Source of the DNA: an uncultured Pseudomonadales bacterium
Lineage (GTDB): Bacteria > Pseudomonadota > Gammaproteobacteria > Pseudomonadales > Porticoccaceae
Assembly: GCA_943788895.1 (NCBI GenBank)
Contig: CALSRZ010000005.1
Coordinates: forward strand, 456,363-520,362
Length of the DNA: 64,000 nucleotides
Direction: 5' to 3'
Shown: positions 1 through 10,074 of the stretch, piece after piece
How the letters are laid out: every line of letters begins with the position of its first letter
How positions within the stretch are numbered: position 1 is the first letter of the stretch
Notes under the pieces: model-generated
What the model was told of the DNA's origin: nothing
Databases searched by the model: none
The model's input: the letters and a program-made list of their open reading frames with translations, nothing else
Made by a program: the position numbers and the translations under genes

Positions 1-2070
1 GCGCGTATCAACGGTATTCCAAGTGGCTTTAAAGACTTCGGCAATAAATTCCCAAGATATGAAGGCCCAGTGCCCTTTGATGAAGTGTTTGAAGGCGTGG
101 CAATTGCCAACTCGGCTTACAGCAATATGGATGCCTATGTTGCGGATCACAGCGATGGCTCAGTGACCGTACAGTGGAAATCTGGTACTACCCAAGTGAT
201 GGATGCCACCTTTGTTCACGGCTCACCCTATGTCTACTTTCAAGGTTTATCAGGGTAATCCTCTGCTGCGCACACTGCGTGCAGATGGTGGAGAAAAAGG
301 TACTTTCTACAATCAGGGTAACCACCTGGGTATCTGGACTAATGTCTCCGGTATTCGCAATAATATTTTATTGAGTGGTGAGGGAGTAACTACCTACTCT
401 AATATCTCGAGCAATGAGATCACCATTAACAATACCTCAAAAGAATTTACTCTGACCTATCTTCCCGAGATAGGTGGCGATTCAAGTAACAGTATGAGCA
501 ACTTCTTTGCTGCCAAAGCGCGCAACAAAGTAGCTTCCGTTGAGATTGGTTACACGGTTGATCGAAGCACCAATACAGTTACCGTTAATCACAGCTACCT
601 AGATGCTCAGGGCAATCCAGCGGATACTATTGTTGGCCTGCACCCACTGCACTGGAAGAACTCTGACCAGGCAACCTCTGCTTACAAGATCCGCAGTGCT
701 CGCGGTATGATCAAGTTCGCTGAGACAGATGGCTTTAGTTATGACCTGCCATTTACCGGTGTTCTGCCAACCATGCCATCAATTTCAGGATCCTATGATC
801 AGGCTACCCTTGAAGCGCTGGTTACCTCCTTTGTAAATGCGGGTGAGGATCCGAGTGGTATGACAGCACTGATACCTACTGGTCAGGCAAAGGCTATGGC
901 AAGGTTGCTGAAACTGCTGCTCTGGCACAGTCCATTGGTATGGACGCTGCAGCGGGCGAGTTGATCGACTGGCTGAAAGTAGAGCTTGCCGACTGGTTTA
1001 CCGCAGAGACCGATGGTGAGCTGGATATCAATAAATACTTCGCCTATGACGAAGAGTGGGATGCCCTGTTTGGTATCGAAGAAGCTTACGGCTCACACCA
1101 GCGTATGGCTGATCACCACTTCCACTACGGCTACTTTGTGCGCGCTGCGGCTGAGATCTGTCGTGTCGATGTTGCCTGGTGTGGCGACGATCAGTACGGC
1201 CCAATGATTGAGCTGCTGATTCGTGACTATGCGGGTGATGATAGCGAAGAGATGTTCCCGAAATTGCGTAACTTTGACCCGGCCAATGGTTTCTCTTGGG
1301 CTGACGGCAAAGGCGATGCAGTACAGGGCAACAACAATGAGTCTACCTCAGAGGCAGCTAATGCCTACGGCGCTATGGTGCTCTATGGTCTGGCAGTGGG
1401 TAAGGACGATATTGTAGAGAAAGGTATGTATATGCATGCCTCCACGACTGCGGCTTTCTGGCAGTACTGGAACAATATCGACGGCTACAACAACCTCGGC
1501 GCAGATTACAATAACTTCCCTGCGGGCTATACCAAAATCACCACCTCGATTGTCTGGGGTAGTGGTGCCGACTTCTCTACCTGGTTTAGCCCAGCTTACG
1601 CGCATATTCTCGGTATTCAGGGTCTGCCATCAAACCCATTGATTCTCTATGTGGGTCAGTATGCAGACTATATGCAGGACTACTTCCAGCTGGGTATGAC
1701 AGAATCAACCAATGGTAAGCCCTCAGGTCTTAAGGCCAATGAGTGGACTGACCTCTGGTGGAACCTCTGGGCGATGACCGATGCTGACGCTGCTCTGGCT
1801 GACTATAACGCCACTGGAACCAACTATGGTGCTGAAGCTGGTGAGTCAAAAGCGCATACCTATCACTGGTTGCATACCTTTAAAGCACTGGGTCACTTTA
1901 AGACTGGTACTGGTGAACTGACGGCCAATGATCCAGGGGCAGTTGCGTTTGATAAAGGTGCTGTTAGAACCTATGTGGTTTATAACTTCACTGGCCAGAC
2001 CAAGACTGTAACCTACAGTGATGGCAAAACCGTTAATGCTTCAGCTTACGGCTTTACCATTGAGCAGTAA
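1..2070 (+). CDS. GH81 endo-beta-1,3-glucanase, 5' end outside window, two compensating frameshifts
   Basis: Secreted endo-beta-1,3-glucanase that would cut laminarin-type glucans; the N-terminus is left of the window. The GH81 signature is clear in the C-terminal half: DHHFHYGYFVRAAAEI around 1110-1155 and the catalytic region with NNNESTSEAANAYG around 1330-1370. The protein is read in frame 1 to about 240, frame 2 to about 850, then frame 1 again. Reading YVYF directly into KVYQGNPLL needs removal of one base (c at 241). Reading NAGED into EWYDSTDTYWSGKGYG needs one extra base near 850. Both joins restore continuous family-like sequence, so the shifts look like base-call errors or very recent indels. 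A strong terminator follows. The gene is separated from the other glucan genes by housekeeping genes and the island. Confidence 0.88.
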
Positions 2071-2101
2071 TCGCTGTTGAGACAGAAAGTAGTTTATAAA
2101 A

Positions 2102-2135
2102 AAGCCCTGACCGGATTCCGGTCAGGGCTTTTTTT
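2102..2135 (+). terminator. Rho-independent terminator after GH81
   Basis: Perfect stem AAGCCCTGACCGG / CCGGTCAGGGCTT with a short loop followed by seven T, 30 nt after the GH81 stop codon. Confidence 0.9.
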
Positions 2136-2169
2136 ATGGGCAGGATTTTTTTGGGTCTCTTAACTAAAG

Positions 2170-2190
2170 GCTATTGATTAGAAGCTATTG
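2170..2190 (-). repeat. 14-nt tandem repeat across the GST stop codon
   Basis: GCTATTG on the plus strand (CAATAGC on the coding strand) occurs at 2170 and again at 2184, exactly 14 nt apart. The second copy contains the TAG stop of the GST gene, so the repeat places another TAG in a different frame. It is one of several such stop-codon repeats in the window (see findings). Confidence 0.5.
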
Positions 2191-2814
2191 GCTAATGCTG
2201 GGACGGGAACCCACTTCATCAAACCAGCGTTGCAGGTGCGTGCAGTCTTCGGGAATAGACATCTTTACCCACTTGGCAAAATCGACGGTGATATAGGCAG
2301 TGATATCCACCACAGAAAAGTAGTCGCCCATCACAAATTGATTGTCGGCAAAGTGGGCATTCATATCAGTGTAGAAATCGCCAATACGCTTTAGGCCGCG
2401 CTCACCCAGTTCGGGAATTTGCGCATAGGCATTGGGGCCTGAAACAGCGCGATTGGCAAAGTAGGGTGAAGAGTTTCTATAGGCTTCAGTCACCGCCAAA
2501 ATACCATTGTTCTGGATACTGTGATTCCAGGATTCCACCTGGGCGCGTTCCACTGCTGTGCGGCCATAGAGTGGCGGCTCTGGATACACTTCATCCAGAT
2601 AGCGGCAGATCGCATTGACCTGATTGATGCAGCTGCCGTCGTCGAGTTCCAGAGCAGGCACATCCTGCATAGGATTGATCGCGGTAAATTCAGGGGTTTT
2701 GTGCTCACCGGCGCGCAGATCAATCTGCACGGTTTCTAACTCAATACCTTTTTCGGCTATAAATATTGTTACTCTGCGGGGGTTGGGTGCGATCGCAAAA
2801 TCATAGAGTTTCAT
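2185..2814 (-). CDS. Glutathione S-transferase family protein
   Basis: Cytosolic GST-like protein of 209 residues, the usual family length. An N-terminal thioredoxin-like domain covers about residues 1-80 (MKLYDFAIAPNPRR start; the glutathione-contact segment DDGSCINQVNAICRYLD near 58-74). An all-helical C-terminal domain ends in RPSISQ. Conserved NPMQDVPALEL carries the cis-proline of the GST fold. It probably conjugates or reduces electrophiles with glutathione; the substrate is unknown. It lies 29 bp downstream of dxs on the same strand and could be co-transcribed with it. The stop codon lies in a 14-nt tandem repeat. Confidence 0.88.
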   Translation of the reverse strand: MKLYDFAIAPNPRRVTIFIAEKGIELETVQIDLRAGEHKTPEFTAINPMQDVPALELDDGSCINQVNAICRYLDEVYPEPPLYGRTAVERAQVESWNHSIQNNGILAVTEAYRNSSPYFANRAVSGPNAYAQIPELGERGLKRIGDFYTDMNAHFADNQFVMGDYFSVVDITAYITVDFAKWVKMSIPEDCTHLQRWFDEVGSRPSISQ

Positions 2815-2843
2815 AGCCAGGGTATCCTTTGTTTAAAGTCTTA

Positions 2844-4775
2844 TTATAGAGCGTTGTTTTTTCCTGTAGCCGTATTGAGCAGTTCCAGGCGTTTGCTGAT
2901 AGAGGCGAAAATACCCGCGCTATCCAGACCCAGAGAAGCCAGCTGCTGTTCGTGGCTAGCGTGATCGACAAAGGTATCCGGCAGTCCAAGATGCAACACC
3001 GGCATAACAATACCCTGTTCCGAGAGGAACTCACTGACCGCAGAACCGGCGCCACCGGCAATACTGTTTTCTTCAAGGGTCACCAGCAGTTGGTGACGAT
3101 TGGCGAGATCAAGAATCATCGCCTTGTCGATAGGCTTAACAAAGCGCATATCGGCAACACTGGCGTCGAGCTGTTCAGCGGCCTCAAGACCAGAGGCGAG
3201 CAGAGTGCCAAAATTTAGGATCGCCACACCAGAGCCTTCGCGGCGGATAACACCAACGCCGACAGGCAGTGCGGTCATCTGTTGTTCAATCACTGCGCCG
3301 GGCCCAGTACCCCGGGGATAGCGAACCGCCGCAGGGCCACTGTGCTGATAACCGGTGTATAAAAGCTGGCGGGTTTCATTCTCATCTGAGGGCGTGATCA
3401 CCAACATATTGGGAACACAGCGCAAATAACTAATATCGTAGGCACCGGCATGAGTGGCACCGTCTTCGCCCACCAGTCCAGCCCGATCCAGAGCAAACAA
3501 GACATCCAGATTTTGCAGCGCCACATCGTGAATTAACTGATCATAGGCGCGCTGTAAAAAGGTTGAGTAAATCGCCACAACCGGTTTGGAGCCCTCGCAG
3601 GCCATACCGGCTGCCAAAGTCACCGCATGCTGTTCGGCAATCGCCACATCTTCAAAGCGCTCCGGAAAACGCTCGGCAAATTCATTCATCCCCGAGCCAT
3701 CACACATAGCTGGGGTAATACCCACCAGACGATTATCCTGCTCGGCCATATCGCAGAGCCAATCGCCAAACACTTTTTGATACTTTGGTTTCGGTTTTGA
3801 GGCTTGTATAGGTTGAGCAGGCGCAACGGTTGGCTTGGGCTCAATTTTATTTAACGCGTGGTAACCCACCGGATCATTTTCCGCCGGCGCAAAGCCCTTA
3901 CCCTTATGGGTAATAATATGCAGTAACACCGGGCCGTTAATCTCATTGATATTAGCCAATGTCTCAATTAACAGCGGCAGATCATGACCATCAATCGGGC
4001 CGACATAATAGAAGCCCAGCTCTTCAAAGATGGTCGCCGGAGAGACCATACTTTTCATATATTCTTCCGTGCGACGCACAAAGGCGCTGGCATGAGGCAT
4101 CTGTCGCAAGGCTTTCTTGCCGCGCTCGCGCAGCTGGTTGTAAAACCTGCTCGCCCAGAGCTTCGAGAAGTACGTGGACAGGCCGCCAACATTTCTCGAG
4201 ATCGACATCTGGTTATCATTGAGCACAACCAACAGATTTTTATCCACATGAGCGGCGTGGTTAATCGCTTCAAAAGCCATACCCGCAGTCATTGCGCCAT
4301 CGCCCATAATAGCGACAGTTTTGCGCTCCGAACCCAGCTGTGCTGAACCCATCGCCATACCCAGCGCGGCACTTATGGACGTGCTTGAATGGCCCACGCC
4401 AAAGGTGTCGTATTCGCTCTCAGAGCGTTTTGGGAAACCAGATAAACCGTCTTTTTGGCGCATGCTGTGCATCTGCTCGCGGCGGCCAGTAAGGATTTTA
4501 TGGGGATAGGTCTGGTGACCCACATCCCAGATCAGGCGGTCATCCGGTGTATTGAAGACATAGTGCAGAGCAACGGTTAATTCGGTAACACCCAGTCCGG
4601 CGCCAAAATGGCCGCCAGTTCTTCCCACAGAGTAGAGTAGAAAGTGGCGCAGCTCATCGGTCAAAATCTCTAACTGCTGAGTATTTAAGTCACGCAGGTC
4701 GGCAGGTTGGCTAATACTGTCCAATAGTGGAGTATCAGGCCGTGAGAGAGGAATGTCGTTGAATGTTTTGGGCAT
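2844..4775 (-). CDS. dxs: 1-deoxy-D-xylulose-5-phosphate synthase
   Basis: First enzyme of the MEP isoprenoid pathway: condenses pyruvate and glyceraldehyde 3-phosphate to DXP with thiamine diphosphate, in the cytosol. At 643 residues it has the usual length. Visible signatures are [16 protein letters not shown] near residue 84, the TPP/Mg motif GDGAMTAG near 157 with the partner NDNQMSIS near 185, a pyrimidine-binding domain from about 330 with [13 protein letters not shown], and [15 protein letters not shown]. It ends in tandem TAA TAA stops. It sits downstream of ispA and xseB in the classic gammaproteobacterial order xseB-ispA-dxs, so its product feeds prenyl-diphosphate synthesis by its neighbour. 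Confidence 0.97.
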   Translation of the reverse strand: MPKTFNDIPLSRPDTPLLDSISQPADLRDLNTQQLEILTDELRHFLLYSVGRTGGHFGAGLGVTELTVALHYVFNTPDDRLIWDVGHQTYPHKILTGRREQMHSMRQKDGLSGFPKRSESEYDTFGVGHSSTSISAALGMAMGSAQLGSERKTVAIMGDGAMTAGMAFEAINHAAHVDKNLLVVLNDNQMSISRNVGGLSTYFSKLWASRFYNQLRERGKKALRQMPHASAFVRRTEEYMKSMVSPATIFEELGFYYVGPIDGHDLPLLIETLANINEINGPVLLHIITHKGKGFAPAENDPVGYHALNKIEPKPTVAPAQPIQASKPKPKYQKVFGDWLCDMAEQDNRLVGITPAMCDGSGMNEFAERFPERFEDVAIAEQHAVTLAAGMACEGSKPVVAIYSTFLQRAYDQLIHDVALQNLDVLFALDRAGLVGEDGATHAGAYDISYLRCVPNMLVITPSDENETRQLLYTGYQHSGPAAVRYPRGTGPGAVIEQQMTALPVGVGVIRREGSGVAILNFGTLLASGLEAAEQLDASVADMRFVKPIDKAMILDLANRHQLLVTLEENSIAGGAGSAVSEFLSEQGIVMPVLHLGLPDTFVDHASHEQQLASLGLDSAGIFASISKRLELLNTATGKNNAL

Positions 4776-4850
4776 GCTTATGTATGGCTGCGTTAGATGC
4801 TATGAAAAAGATTTTACACCAAATAGGTGCCTTGCTCGTTTATTTTTATA

Positions 4851-5738
4851 TCAGTGATTACGCTTGATAATAAAGTCGGCGATGGCGCGCAGGCTGTCAG
4901 CTTTATCGGCAAAAATATCCAGAGCTTGCATGCTCTGCTGATAGAGCGCGGCTGCTTCGCTGCGGGCCTGCTCCAGACCTAAAATAGAGGTGTAAGTCGA
5001 CTTCTGGTTATTGGCATCTGAGCCCTGCTGCTTGCCGAGCTGCTCGGTAGAACTCTCGACATCGAGGATATCGTCCTGAATTTGAAATGCCAGACCAATA
5101 GCCCGAGAAAATTTCTTAAGCGCCGCCAGCTGTTCTTCAGATGCCTGAGCTGTAGCAAGAGCACCCATCACAACGCTGGCCTCAATTAAAGCGCCGGTCT
5201 TATGGGCATGCATGGTTTTTAGCTGTTGCAGGTCAAGTGCTGTTGCGGTTGCCGCCAGATCAATGGCCTGTCCGGCGACCATGCCAGAGCAGCCACCCAA
5301 GCGGGACAGTATGCCGATCAGTTCAACGGTTGTCTGCGCTGGAATATCACTTAACTCGGTAAGCTGCTCAAAGGCCAGGGACTGCAGGCCATCACCGGCT
5401 AAAATTGCCGTCGCTTCACCAAACTGGATATGACAGGTCGGCTTGCCGCGACGCAGATCATCATTATCCATTGCCGGCAGATCATCGTGAATCAATGAAT
5501 AGGCGTGGATCATCTCCACGGCAGCAGCAACCTTGGCAGTATTGCTATCACTGCTTGCCACCGCTTCAGCCGCAGCAAAACACAGCGCCGGACGAACCCG
5601 CTTGCCGCCATTAAAGGTCGAATAGCGCATCGCCGAAAATAGCTGCTCAGCAGGGCCAGATGCCGCGGGCAGAATAGCCTCTAACTGGGCATCAACCTGT
5701 GCCGTGTAGTCGCTGATAATGGAATTAAAGTTTGTCAT
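4851..5738 (-). CDS. ispA: Farnesyl diphosphate synthase (geranyltranstransferase)
   Basis: Cytosolic trans-prenyltransferase joining IPP units onto DMAPP/GPP to give farnesyl diphosphate. The 295-residue protein has both aspartate-rich motifs: DDLPAMDNDD near residue 89, in the DDxxD region, and FQIQDDILD near 227. GGKRVRPALCF near 44 and the KTGALIEASV segment are typical of the family. It lies between xseB (20-bp gap) and dxs (75-bp gap) on the same strand, consistent with one isoprenoid operon. Confidence 0.96.
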   Translation of the reverse strand: MTNFNSIISDYTAQVDAQLEAILPAASGPAEQLFSAMRYSTFNGGKRVRPALCFAAAEAVASSDSNTAKVAAAVEMIHAYSLIHDDLPAMDNDDLRRGKPTCHIQFGEATAILAGDGLQSLAFEQLTELSDIPAQTTVELIGILSRLGGCSGMVAGQAIDLAATATALDLQQLKTMHAHKTGALIEASVVMGALATAQASEEQLAALKKFSRAIGLAFQIQDDILDVESSTEQLGKQQGSDANNQKSTYTSILGLEQARSEAAALYQQSMQALDIFADKADSLRAIADFIIKRNH

Positions 5739-5758
5739 AAAAAGCCGAGTTTAAAGTT

Positions 5759-5998
5759 TTAGCTATCCGAGGGGTCAAAAGGCTGGCTGACCAGTTCATC
5801 CCCCTGGCGCATTAACAGCTCGACTTTTTGCTCAGCGGTTTTAAGCGCCTGTTGGCATTCGCGGGCAACTTTAATACCAGTCTCAAAGGACTTTAGTGAA
5901 TCTTCCAGACTGAGATCGCCGCTTTCGAGAGACTCCACCAGAGCCTCAAGGCTTTCCAGCTGCTGTTCAAAATCCACAGATTTTTTATCTTTAGTCAC
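5759..5998 (-). CDS. xseB: Exodeoxyribonuclease VII small subunit
   Basis: Small subunit of exonuclease VII, which degrades single-stranded DNA together with XseA (xseA not in this window). The 79-residue length and the segments FEQQLESLEALVESLESGDL and SLEDSLKSFETGI are diagnostic. It is the first gene of the xseB-ispA-dxs operon; 203 bp separate it from the divergent HNH gene, where the operon promoter should lie. Confidence 0.93.
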   Translation of the reverse strand: MTKDKKSVDFEQQLESLEALVESLESGDLSLEDSLKSFETGIKVARECQQALKTAEQKVELLMRQGDELVSQPFDPSDS

Positions 5999-6201
5999 GT
6001 ATGGGTACCATTGTAAAAAGATTGAAATACAGGGCGATCACCCTAACCAACAAGGGCATCGCGGTCAATTGCAAAGACTAGATAAATTGAGCCGCAGGGG
6101 GTTTGCATCGTCCTATAAGTGACTGCATAGAATATCTATAGTATGTTTAGTGATACCAGCAGCAGATAGCTAATAATTATTAACTAAAGGTTGGCTGTAA
6201 T

Positions 6202-6756
6202 ATGAAAATACTCAGGCTAAATTTAGCCGGACAACCTATCAACTGGCTCGACTGGGAAGAGGCGGTCTGTATGTACGCACGGGACCTGGTTATCTGGAGT
6301 ATGGGTGATGTGGTGCGTCAGGTTCAGGGTGGTATCTCGCGACTATCCGGACTGCGCTCAGTGGTGGAACTGCCAAGTATGATCGCCTGTGGCGGAGAGC
6401 AGTTAGCCAGACCCAGAACCAACCCAGCGTTAAAAAATCCCACGCTTTTTGTTCGCGATGCCCATCTATGCATGTACTGCGCACGAGAATTCACCGAAAT
6501 ACAGCTGACTAGAGATCATATTCAACCGACCTCAAGAGGCGGTGCTGATCGTTGGGAAAATGTAGTAGCCGCCTGCCGTCGCTGCAATCAACACAAAGCC
6601 GATCGCACCCCGGAAGAAGCCAATATGGAATTGGTTGCGCTGCCCTATAGGCCGAATAACGCCGAGTATCTGGCGCTGACTAACAGCCGCCGAATACTGG
6701 GTGATCAGATGGAATTTTTGCGCGGACAGTTTTCAAAGAACAGCCGGTTTTTATAG
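6202..6756 (+). CDS. HNH endonuclease family protein
   Basis: Protein of 184 residues with a C-terminal zinc-associated HNH fold: CMYC near residue 91, then DHIQPTSRGGADRWENVVAACRRCNQHK, which supplies the catalytic His, the Asn and the second Cys pair. It matches a widespread family of chromosomal HNH proteins in gammaproteobacteria whose cellular role is not settled; DNA nicking or cleavage is likely from the fold. A single gene convergent with the NSS transporter; its stop codon lies in a 13-nt repeat shared with that gene's 3' end. Confidence 0.85.
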   Translation: MKILRLNLAGQPINWLDWEEAVCMYARDLVIWSMGDVVRQVQGGISRLSGLRSVVELPSMIACGGEQLARPRTNPALKNPTLFVRDAHLCMYCAREFTEIQLTRDHIQPTSRGGADRWENVVAACRRCNQHKADRTPEEANMELVALPYRPNNAEYLALTNSRRILGDQMEFLRGQFSKNSRFL

Positions 6757-6795
6757 CTTCTTTCTTTGGTTTTTCTCTATAGCTTCTTTTTATAG
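6752..6795. repeat. 13-nt periodic repeat covering both convergent stop codons
   Basis: TATAG recurs at 6752, 6778 and 6791, spaced 26 and 13 nt, within units resembling cttctttttatag. The first copy holds the TAG stop of the HNH gene (6754-6756). The last holds, on the other strand, the TAA stop of the transporter gene (6792-6790). Stops therefore occur on both strands in successive frames. Confidence 0.55.
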
Positions 6796-8130
6796 TCCCT
6801 GCGCAAACGTCAGCAAAATCAACGCCGGGCAGAAAAACTTCACATACAGCGGCCAGATCTTCCAAAACAGACCCCGCTCAACTTCCGGACAACCCTGCCT
6901 AAGCTCCTGCAAAATACTATTGCGGTAAAAAACCCACCCGGCAAAGATACACAGCACCATACTCAACAACGGCTGGGCACGCTCAGTCGTCAGAGTAATT
7001 ACAAAGCCAAACAGGCTGTCGAAGTTCAGTGAAATAGTCGCACTGATAGCAAAGATAATCAGTCCCACCAGCCAGGTCGCCTTCACTCGGTCGACCTTAT
7101 GCTGTTCCACCGCATAGGAAACCGGCACCTCAAGCATGGAGATTGAAGAGGTCACCGCCGCAATAGACATCAGCACAAAGAACGCAAAGCCCACCAGTAA
7201 TCCAGTAGCGCCCATGCCCTCAAATAGCGCCGGCAGTACTTGAAAGATAAGGTCCGGCCCGGCAATAAGATTGCCGGCCTCAGTATAAATAGTCACCCCA
7301 AGATTTTGCGCCACAAAAATCGCCGGCAATACCAACAGTCCTGCCAAGAAGGCCACGGATGTGTCCGTCAATGTCACCAGAGCACCGACCACAGGCAGAT
7401 TTTCATCTCTACGGATATAGGAGCCATAGATCAGCATAGTGCCAACCCCCAGGGACATAGAAAAGAACGCCTGACCCATGGCGCTAACAATCAGCTTGGG
7501 ATTGGTCATCTGTGAAAAGTCCGGAACCAGATAGTGCTTAAGCCCCTCTATGGCGCCGTCCTGAGTCAGCACATAGAGAATCAGACCAAACAGCAGTGCA
7601 AACAGGGAAGGCATCAGGCGGCTCGACCACTTCTCGATACCCTGCTCAACGCCAGCGCTGATAATCAGCACAGTCAAAAGAATAAACAGTGCAGAAAAGC
7701 CAATATTGCGCGCCAGGCTAAAATCCGTCAGCCAGCTACCCAGCTCAGAAAAACCAAATAGTGCAGTGACTGGCTCAAACATAAAGGCAATCATCCACCC
7801 GGCGACAATCGCGTAAAAGCATAGAATCAGAGCCGCGGTAATCATCCCGGCAATACCCACAGCTGTGCCCGCGGTCTTAGCCGCCTGCCCGGAGGAAATA
7901 GACTGCAGCGCATTAACCATATTCGAGCGTGTATGGCGGCCAATAATCAGCTCCGCCATCATCGCCGGATAGGCCAGAAGAAAGGCAAGAATAAGGTACA
8001 TTAATACAAAGGCAGCACCGCCATTCTCTGCGGCATTGGTGGGGAAGCCCCAGATATTGCCAAGCCCCACAGCGGAACCGGAAGCGGCAAAAATAAATGC
8101 CAGGCGGGAAGAGAAGACACCTCGTTGCAT
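6790..8130 (-). CDS. Neurotransmitter:sodium symporter family transporter
   Basis: Inner-membrane Na+-coupled transporter of the NSS/SNF (LeuT-fold) family, about 446 residues with 11-12 hydrophobic segments. The N-terminal signature FAASGSAVGLGNIWGFP, with unwound TM1 residues for Na+ and substrate, is followed by ENGGAAFVLMYL. The substrate is probably an amino acid or related amine, but cannot be read from sequence. The ATG at 8130 (behind AAGGATG) is preferred over a GTG three bases upstream. Between ssrA and the HNH gene, apparently monocistronic. Confidence 0.9.
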   Translation of the reverse strand: MQRGVFSSRLAFIFAASGSAVGLGNIWGFPTNAAENGGAAFVLMYLILAFLLAYPAMMAELIIGRHTRSNMVNALQSISSGQAAKTAGTAVGIAGMITAALILCFYAIVAGWMIAFMFEPVTALFGFSELGSWLTDFSLARNIGFSALFILLTVLIISAGVEQGIEKWSSRLMPSLFALLFGLILYVLTQDGAIEGLKHYLVPDFSQMTNPKLIVSAMGQAFFSMSLGVGTMLIYGSYIRRDENLPVVGALVTLTDTSVAFLAGLLVLPAIFVAQNLGVTIYTEAGNLIAGPDLIFQVLPALFEGMGATGLLVGFAFFVLMSIAAVTSSISMLEVPVSYAVEQHKVDRVKATWLVGLIIFAISATISLNFDSLFGFVITLTTERAQPLLSMVLCIFAGWVFYRNSILQELRQGCPEVERGLFWKIWPLYVKFFCPALILLTFAQGL

Positions 8131-8294
8131 CACTGCATCCTTATAATTATTTTTAAAGACTCGATTCTAGGGGATTGTCGGAATTAATTCGACTGAATAG
8201 TTTTCAGGCTTTTGACTCTTTATAGCTCTTTTAAGTCTTTTCGCTCTAAAGGTTGCCAGAGACTGTACTGCTCTGTGCTAGAATTAAACTTATC

Positions 8295-8688
8295 GGGGGC
8301 GTTCTGGATTCGACGCCGATTACAAAACTACCGGTGCATGCCGAGATGGTGACCAATCTCGTTAATCCAAAGTCGCAAATTTATAGTTGCCAACGACGAC
8401 AACTACGCACTAGCTGCTTAAACCCCAGTGTAGTGCCATCTGACTGGAGCCGTGCTTATGCGTCCAGAGTACTCAATCCCTCGGGAAGCGGAACGCTCAG
8501 GTGTCATATTTCATAAGATCGTGGAGAAGCTTGTTCGGGGCGGATTCACTAAAACTTTTACCGAAATCGCCCAATGCGTTCCCTGACAGCCGGGTTGCAA
8601 CGGGTTAAAACTAATAGGCTGATCTAAGCATGTAGAGCCGTGAGCAGCGGATTAGCGGACGCGGGTTCAATTCCCGCCGCCTCCACCA
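8295..8688 (+). ncRNA. ssrA: Transfer-messenger RNA (tmRNA)
   Basis: Rescues stalled ribosomes with SmpB. The 5' end GGGGGCG (8295-8301) pairs with CGCCTCC before the 3' CCA (one G-U), and the family sequence GTTCTGGATTCGACG follows. The tag reading frame at 8389-8421 encodes ANDDNYALAA then TAA, the common gammaproteobacterial degradation tag. The 3' T-loop GGGTTCAATTCCCGCC is intact. An island is inserted exactly at the 3' end, so the last 122 bases (8567-8688) are the left attachment repeat. tmRNA function should be preserved because the island restores the end. Confidence 0.97.
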
Positions 8689-8689
8689 A
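8567..8689 (+). repeat. attL: 3' end of ssrA, direct repeat with attR
   Basis: The last 122 bases of the tmRNA recur at 18546-18668 with a constant offset of 9979 and a single difference (t at 8641, a at 18620). This marks the left boundary of a site-specifically integrated element. Crossover presumably lies within the T-arm or acceptor part, as for other ssrA-targeting tyrosine integrases. Confidence 0.93.
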
Positions 8690-8697
8690 AAATAGAT

Positions 8698-8727
8698 AAC
8701 CCCTTGTCTTTAGGGGGTTTTTCTTTT
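8698..8727 (+). terminator. Island-supplied terminator for ssrA
   Basis: Stem AACCCC / GGGGGTT with loop TTGTCTTTA and a T-rich tail, 10 bases after the tmRNA CCA and already inside the island. It differs in sequence from the presumed original ssrA terminator now located beyond attR (18673-18703). Confidence 0.8.
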
Positions 8728-8750
8728 AAAACTTTCAATTGAAGTCACTT

Positions 8751-8773
8751 TGTCACACAAAGGTGTCACACAA
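8751..8773 (+). promoter_or_regulatory. Two direct TGTCACACAA repeats, candidate integrase arm sites
   Basis: TGTCACACAA occurs at 8751-8760 and 8764-8773, directly before and touching the integrase start codon. The same decamer occurs at 18467-18476 near the other end of the island. Placement at both inner ends fits arm-type binding sites of a tyrosine integrase, and overlap with the start codon would also allow autoregulation. Binding is inferred, not shown. Confidence 0.55.
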
Positions 8774-10074
8774 TGAGAAAGTTATCAGTTCCGTATACCA
8801 TCAAAAGAAATGGCGTTTACTACCTTAACCTGAGGTGGAATAACCAATTCATCAGGCAGTCTCTAAGCACTAAAGACCCCATGGAAGCCTTCCAGGAAGG
8901 TGAATCAAATAGCCCCTATTTTTGCTAACGCGCATTCTTGTGAGGTAGTACTAAGGCAACAAGTATCAGATATTGTCAGTCAAAAAGGGCGCTCAGAGGC
9001 AAAGAGGCCTCAAGTTAGCCCAATCAGATGCGTCACTGATTTTGTTATCCGAAGGGTTTTCCCTTTACAAGCGTGAGCAAACGATCGAGAACTGGGGAAC
9101 CCGGACGGCCGCCCAAAATGAAGCGACCTTTAAGCAGCTTTTAGAGTTGATCGGAGACCTACCAGTCGTGGCTGTAACGAAGTCAGTTGTGCGTGACTAT
9201 CGGCAGACATTACTTAGCTATCCCGCTAATCGGCACAAGGGTAACCGTAGAGAGAAAACCATAGATCAGTTGATTCAGCAGGGTTGCGATCCGATTAGTC
9301 TTGAGACTGTTAGAAACATAATCGGCCGTGTATCTTCGTTCTTCAATTGGTTGGTCAAGCAGGGGTATAAAGATGAGAACCCGTTCCTAGGAGTAGCTCC
9401 TCGGAGAGTACATTCGGCTCGTTCTGAGAGAAGCTCGTTTACCGACCATGATTTGAAATTACTCTTTGGAACCCGCCTTTATACTCATAAGGCTTACAAG
9501 ACGTGAGTGGCAATATTGGCTGCCGTTACTCGGTTTATACACCGGAGCCAGAATCGAAGAGTTGTGCCAGCTAAAAGTTGAGGATTTTAAATTAACTGAT
9601 GAGTGTCATTATCTGGATATTCATGGTGATGGGCATAGTGAAAATAGAGTCAAGACATCATGCTCGGTAAGAAAAATCCCGATTCACAGCGACCTAATTG
9701 AACTCGGGATTCTTGATCTTATCAGCAGTCGTCCAATGGGGTCGTTTTTATTTGATTTACGAAGAACTAATACTAATCTTGGCCACGAGCCTTCGAAATG
9801 GTTTGGGCGCTACAAAACGTCTGTTGGGCTCCCTAAGGGCACTAAAGTGTTTCACTCTTTTAGACATACTTTGCGGGACAAATTGACTATGTGCCGCGTG
9901 CCTAATGAGCATATTCGAGAGCTCCTTGGACATGAGCAAGTGGGAGAAACCTTTGGTCGATATGGTTCGTCCATACCAGTTTCCCTTTTAGCTGATTCTA
10001 TAGACAGAGTGAATTTTGATTCTATTTTAAGTGAATTGACTTTCACAGTTATTATCTCTTACCAAGACGACTAA
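8773..10074 (+). CDS. Site-specific tyrosine integrase, three single-base frameshifts
   Basis: Integrase of about 430 residues catalysing recombination at ssrA. Pieces: MRKLSVPYTIKRNGVYYLNL (8773, DUF6538-like N-terminus, frame 1); a short frame-2 segment QKVNQIAPIFANAHSC; a frame-3 core-binding domain to about 9503; then the frame-1 catalytic domain. Catalytic residues are all visible: R in YTGARIEEL, HxxR in HSFRHTL, H in LLGHEQ, and Y in FGRYGS. Removing one base each near 8896, within the A/G run at 8982-8989, and at 9504 restores continuity. Either the gene is decaying or these are sequencing insertions like those elsewhere in the window. It reads away from attL, the usual orientation. 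Confidence 0.85.

Noticed and set aside
8200..8250. Another stop-codon repeat upstream of ssrA
   Set aside because: Similar AT-rich words occur but spacing is irregular and no gene ends here.
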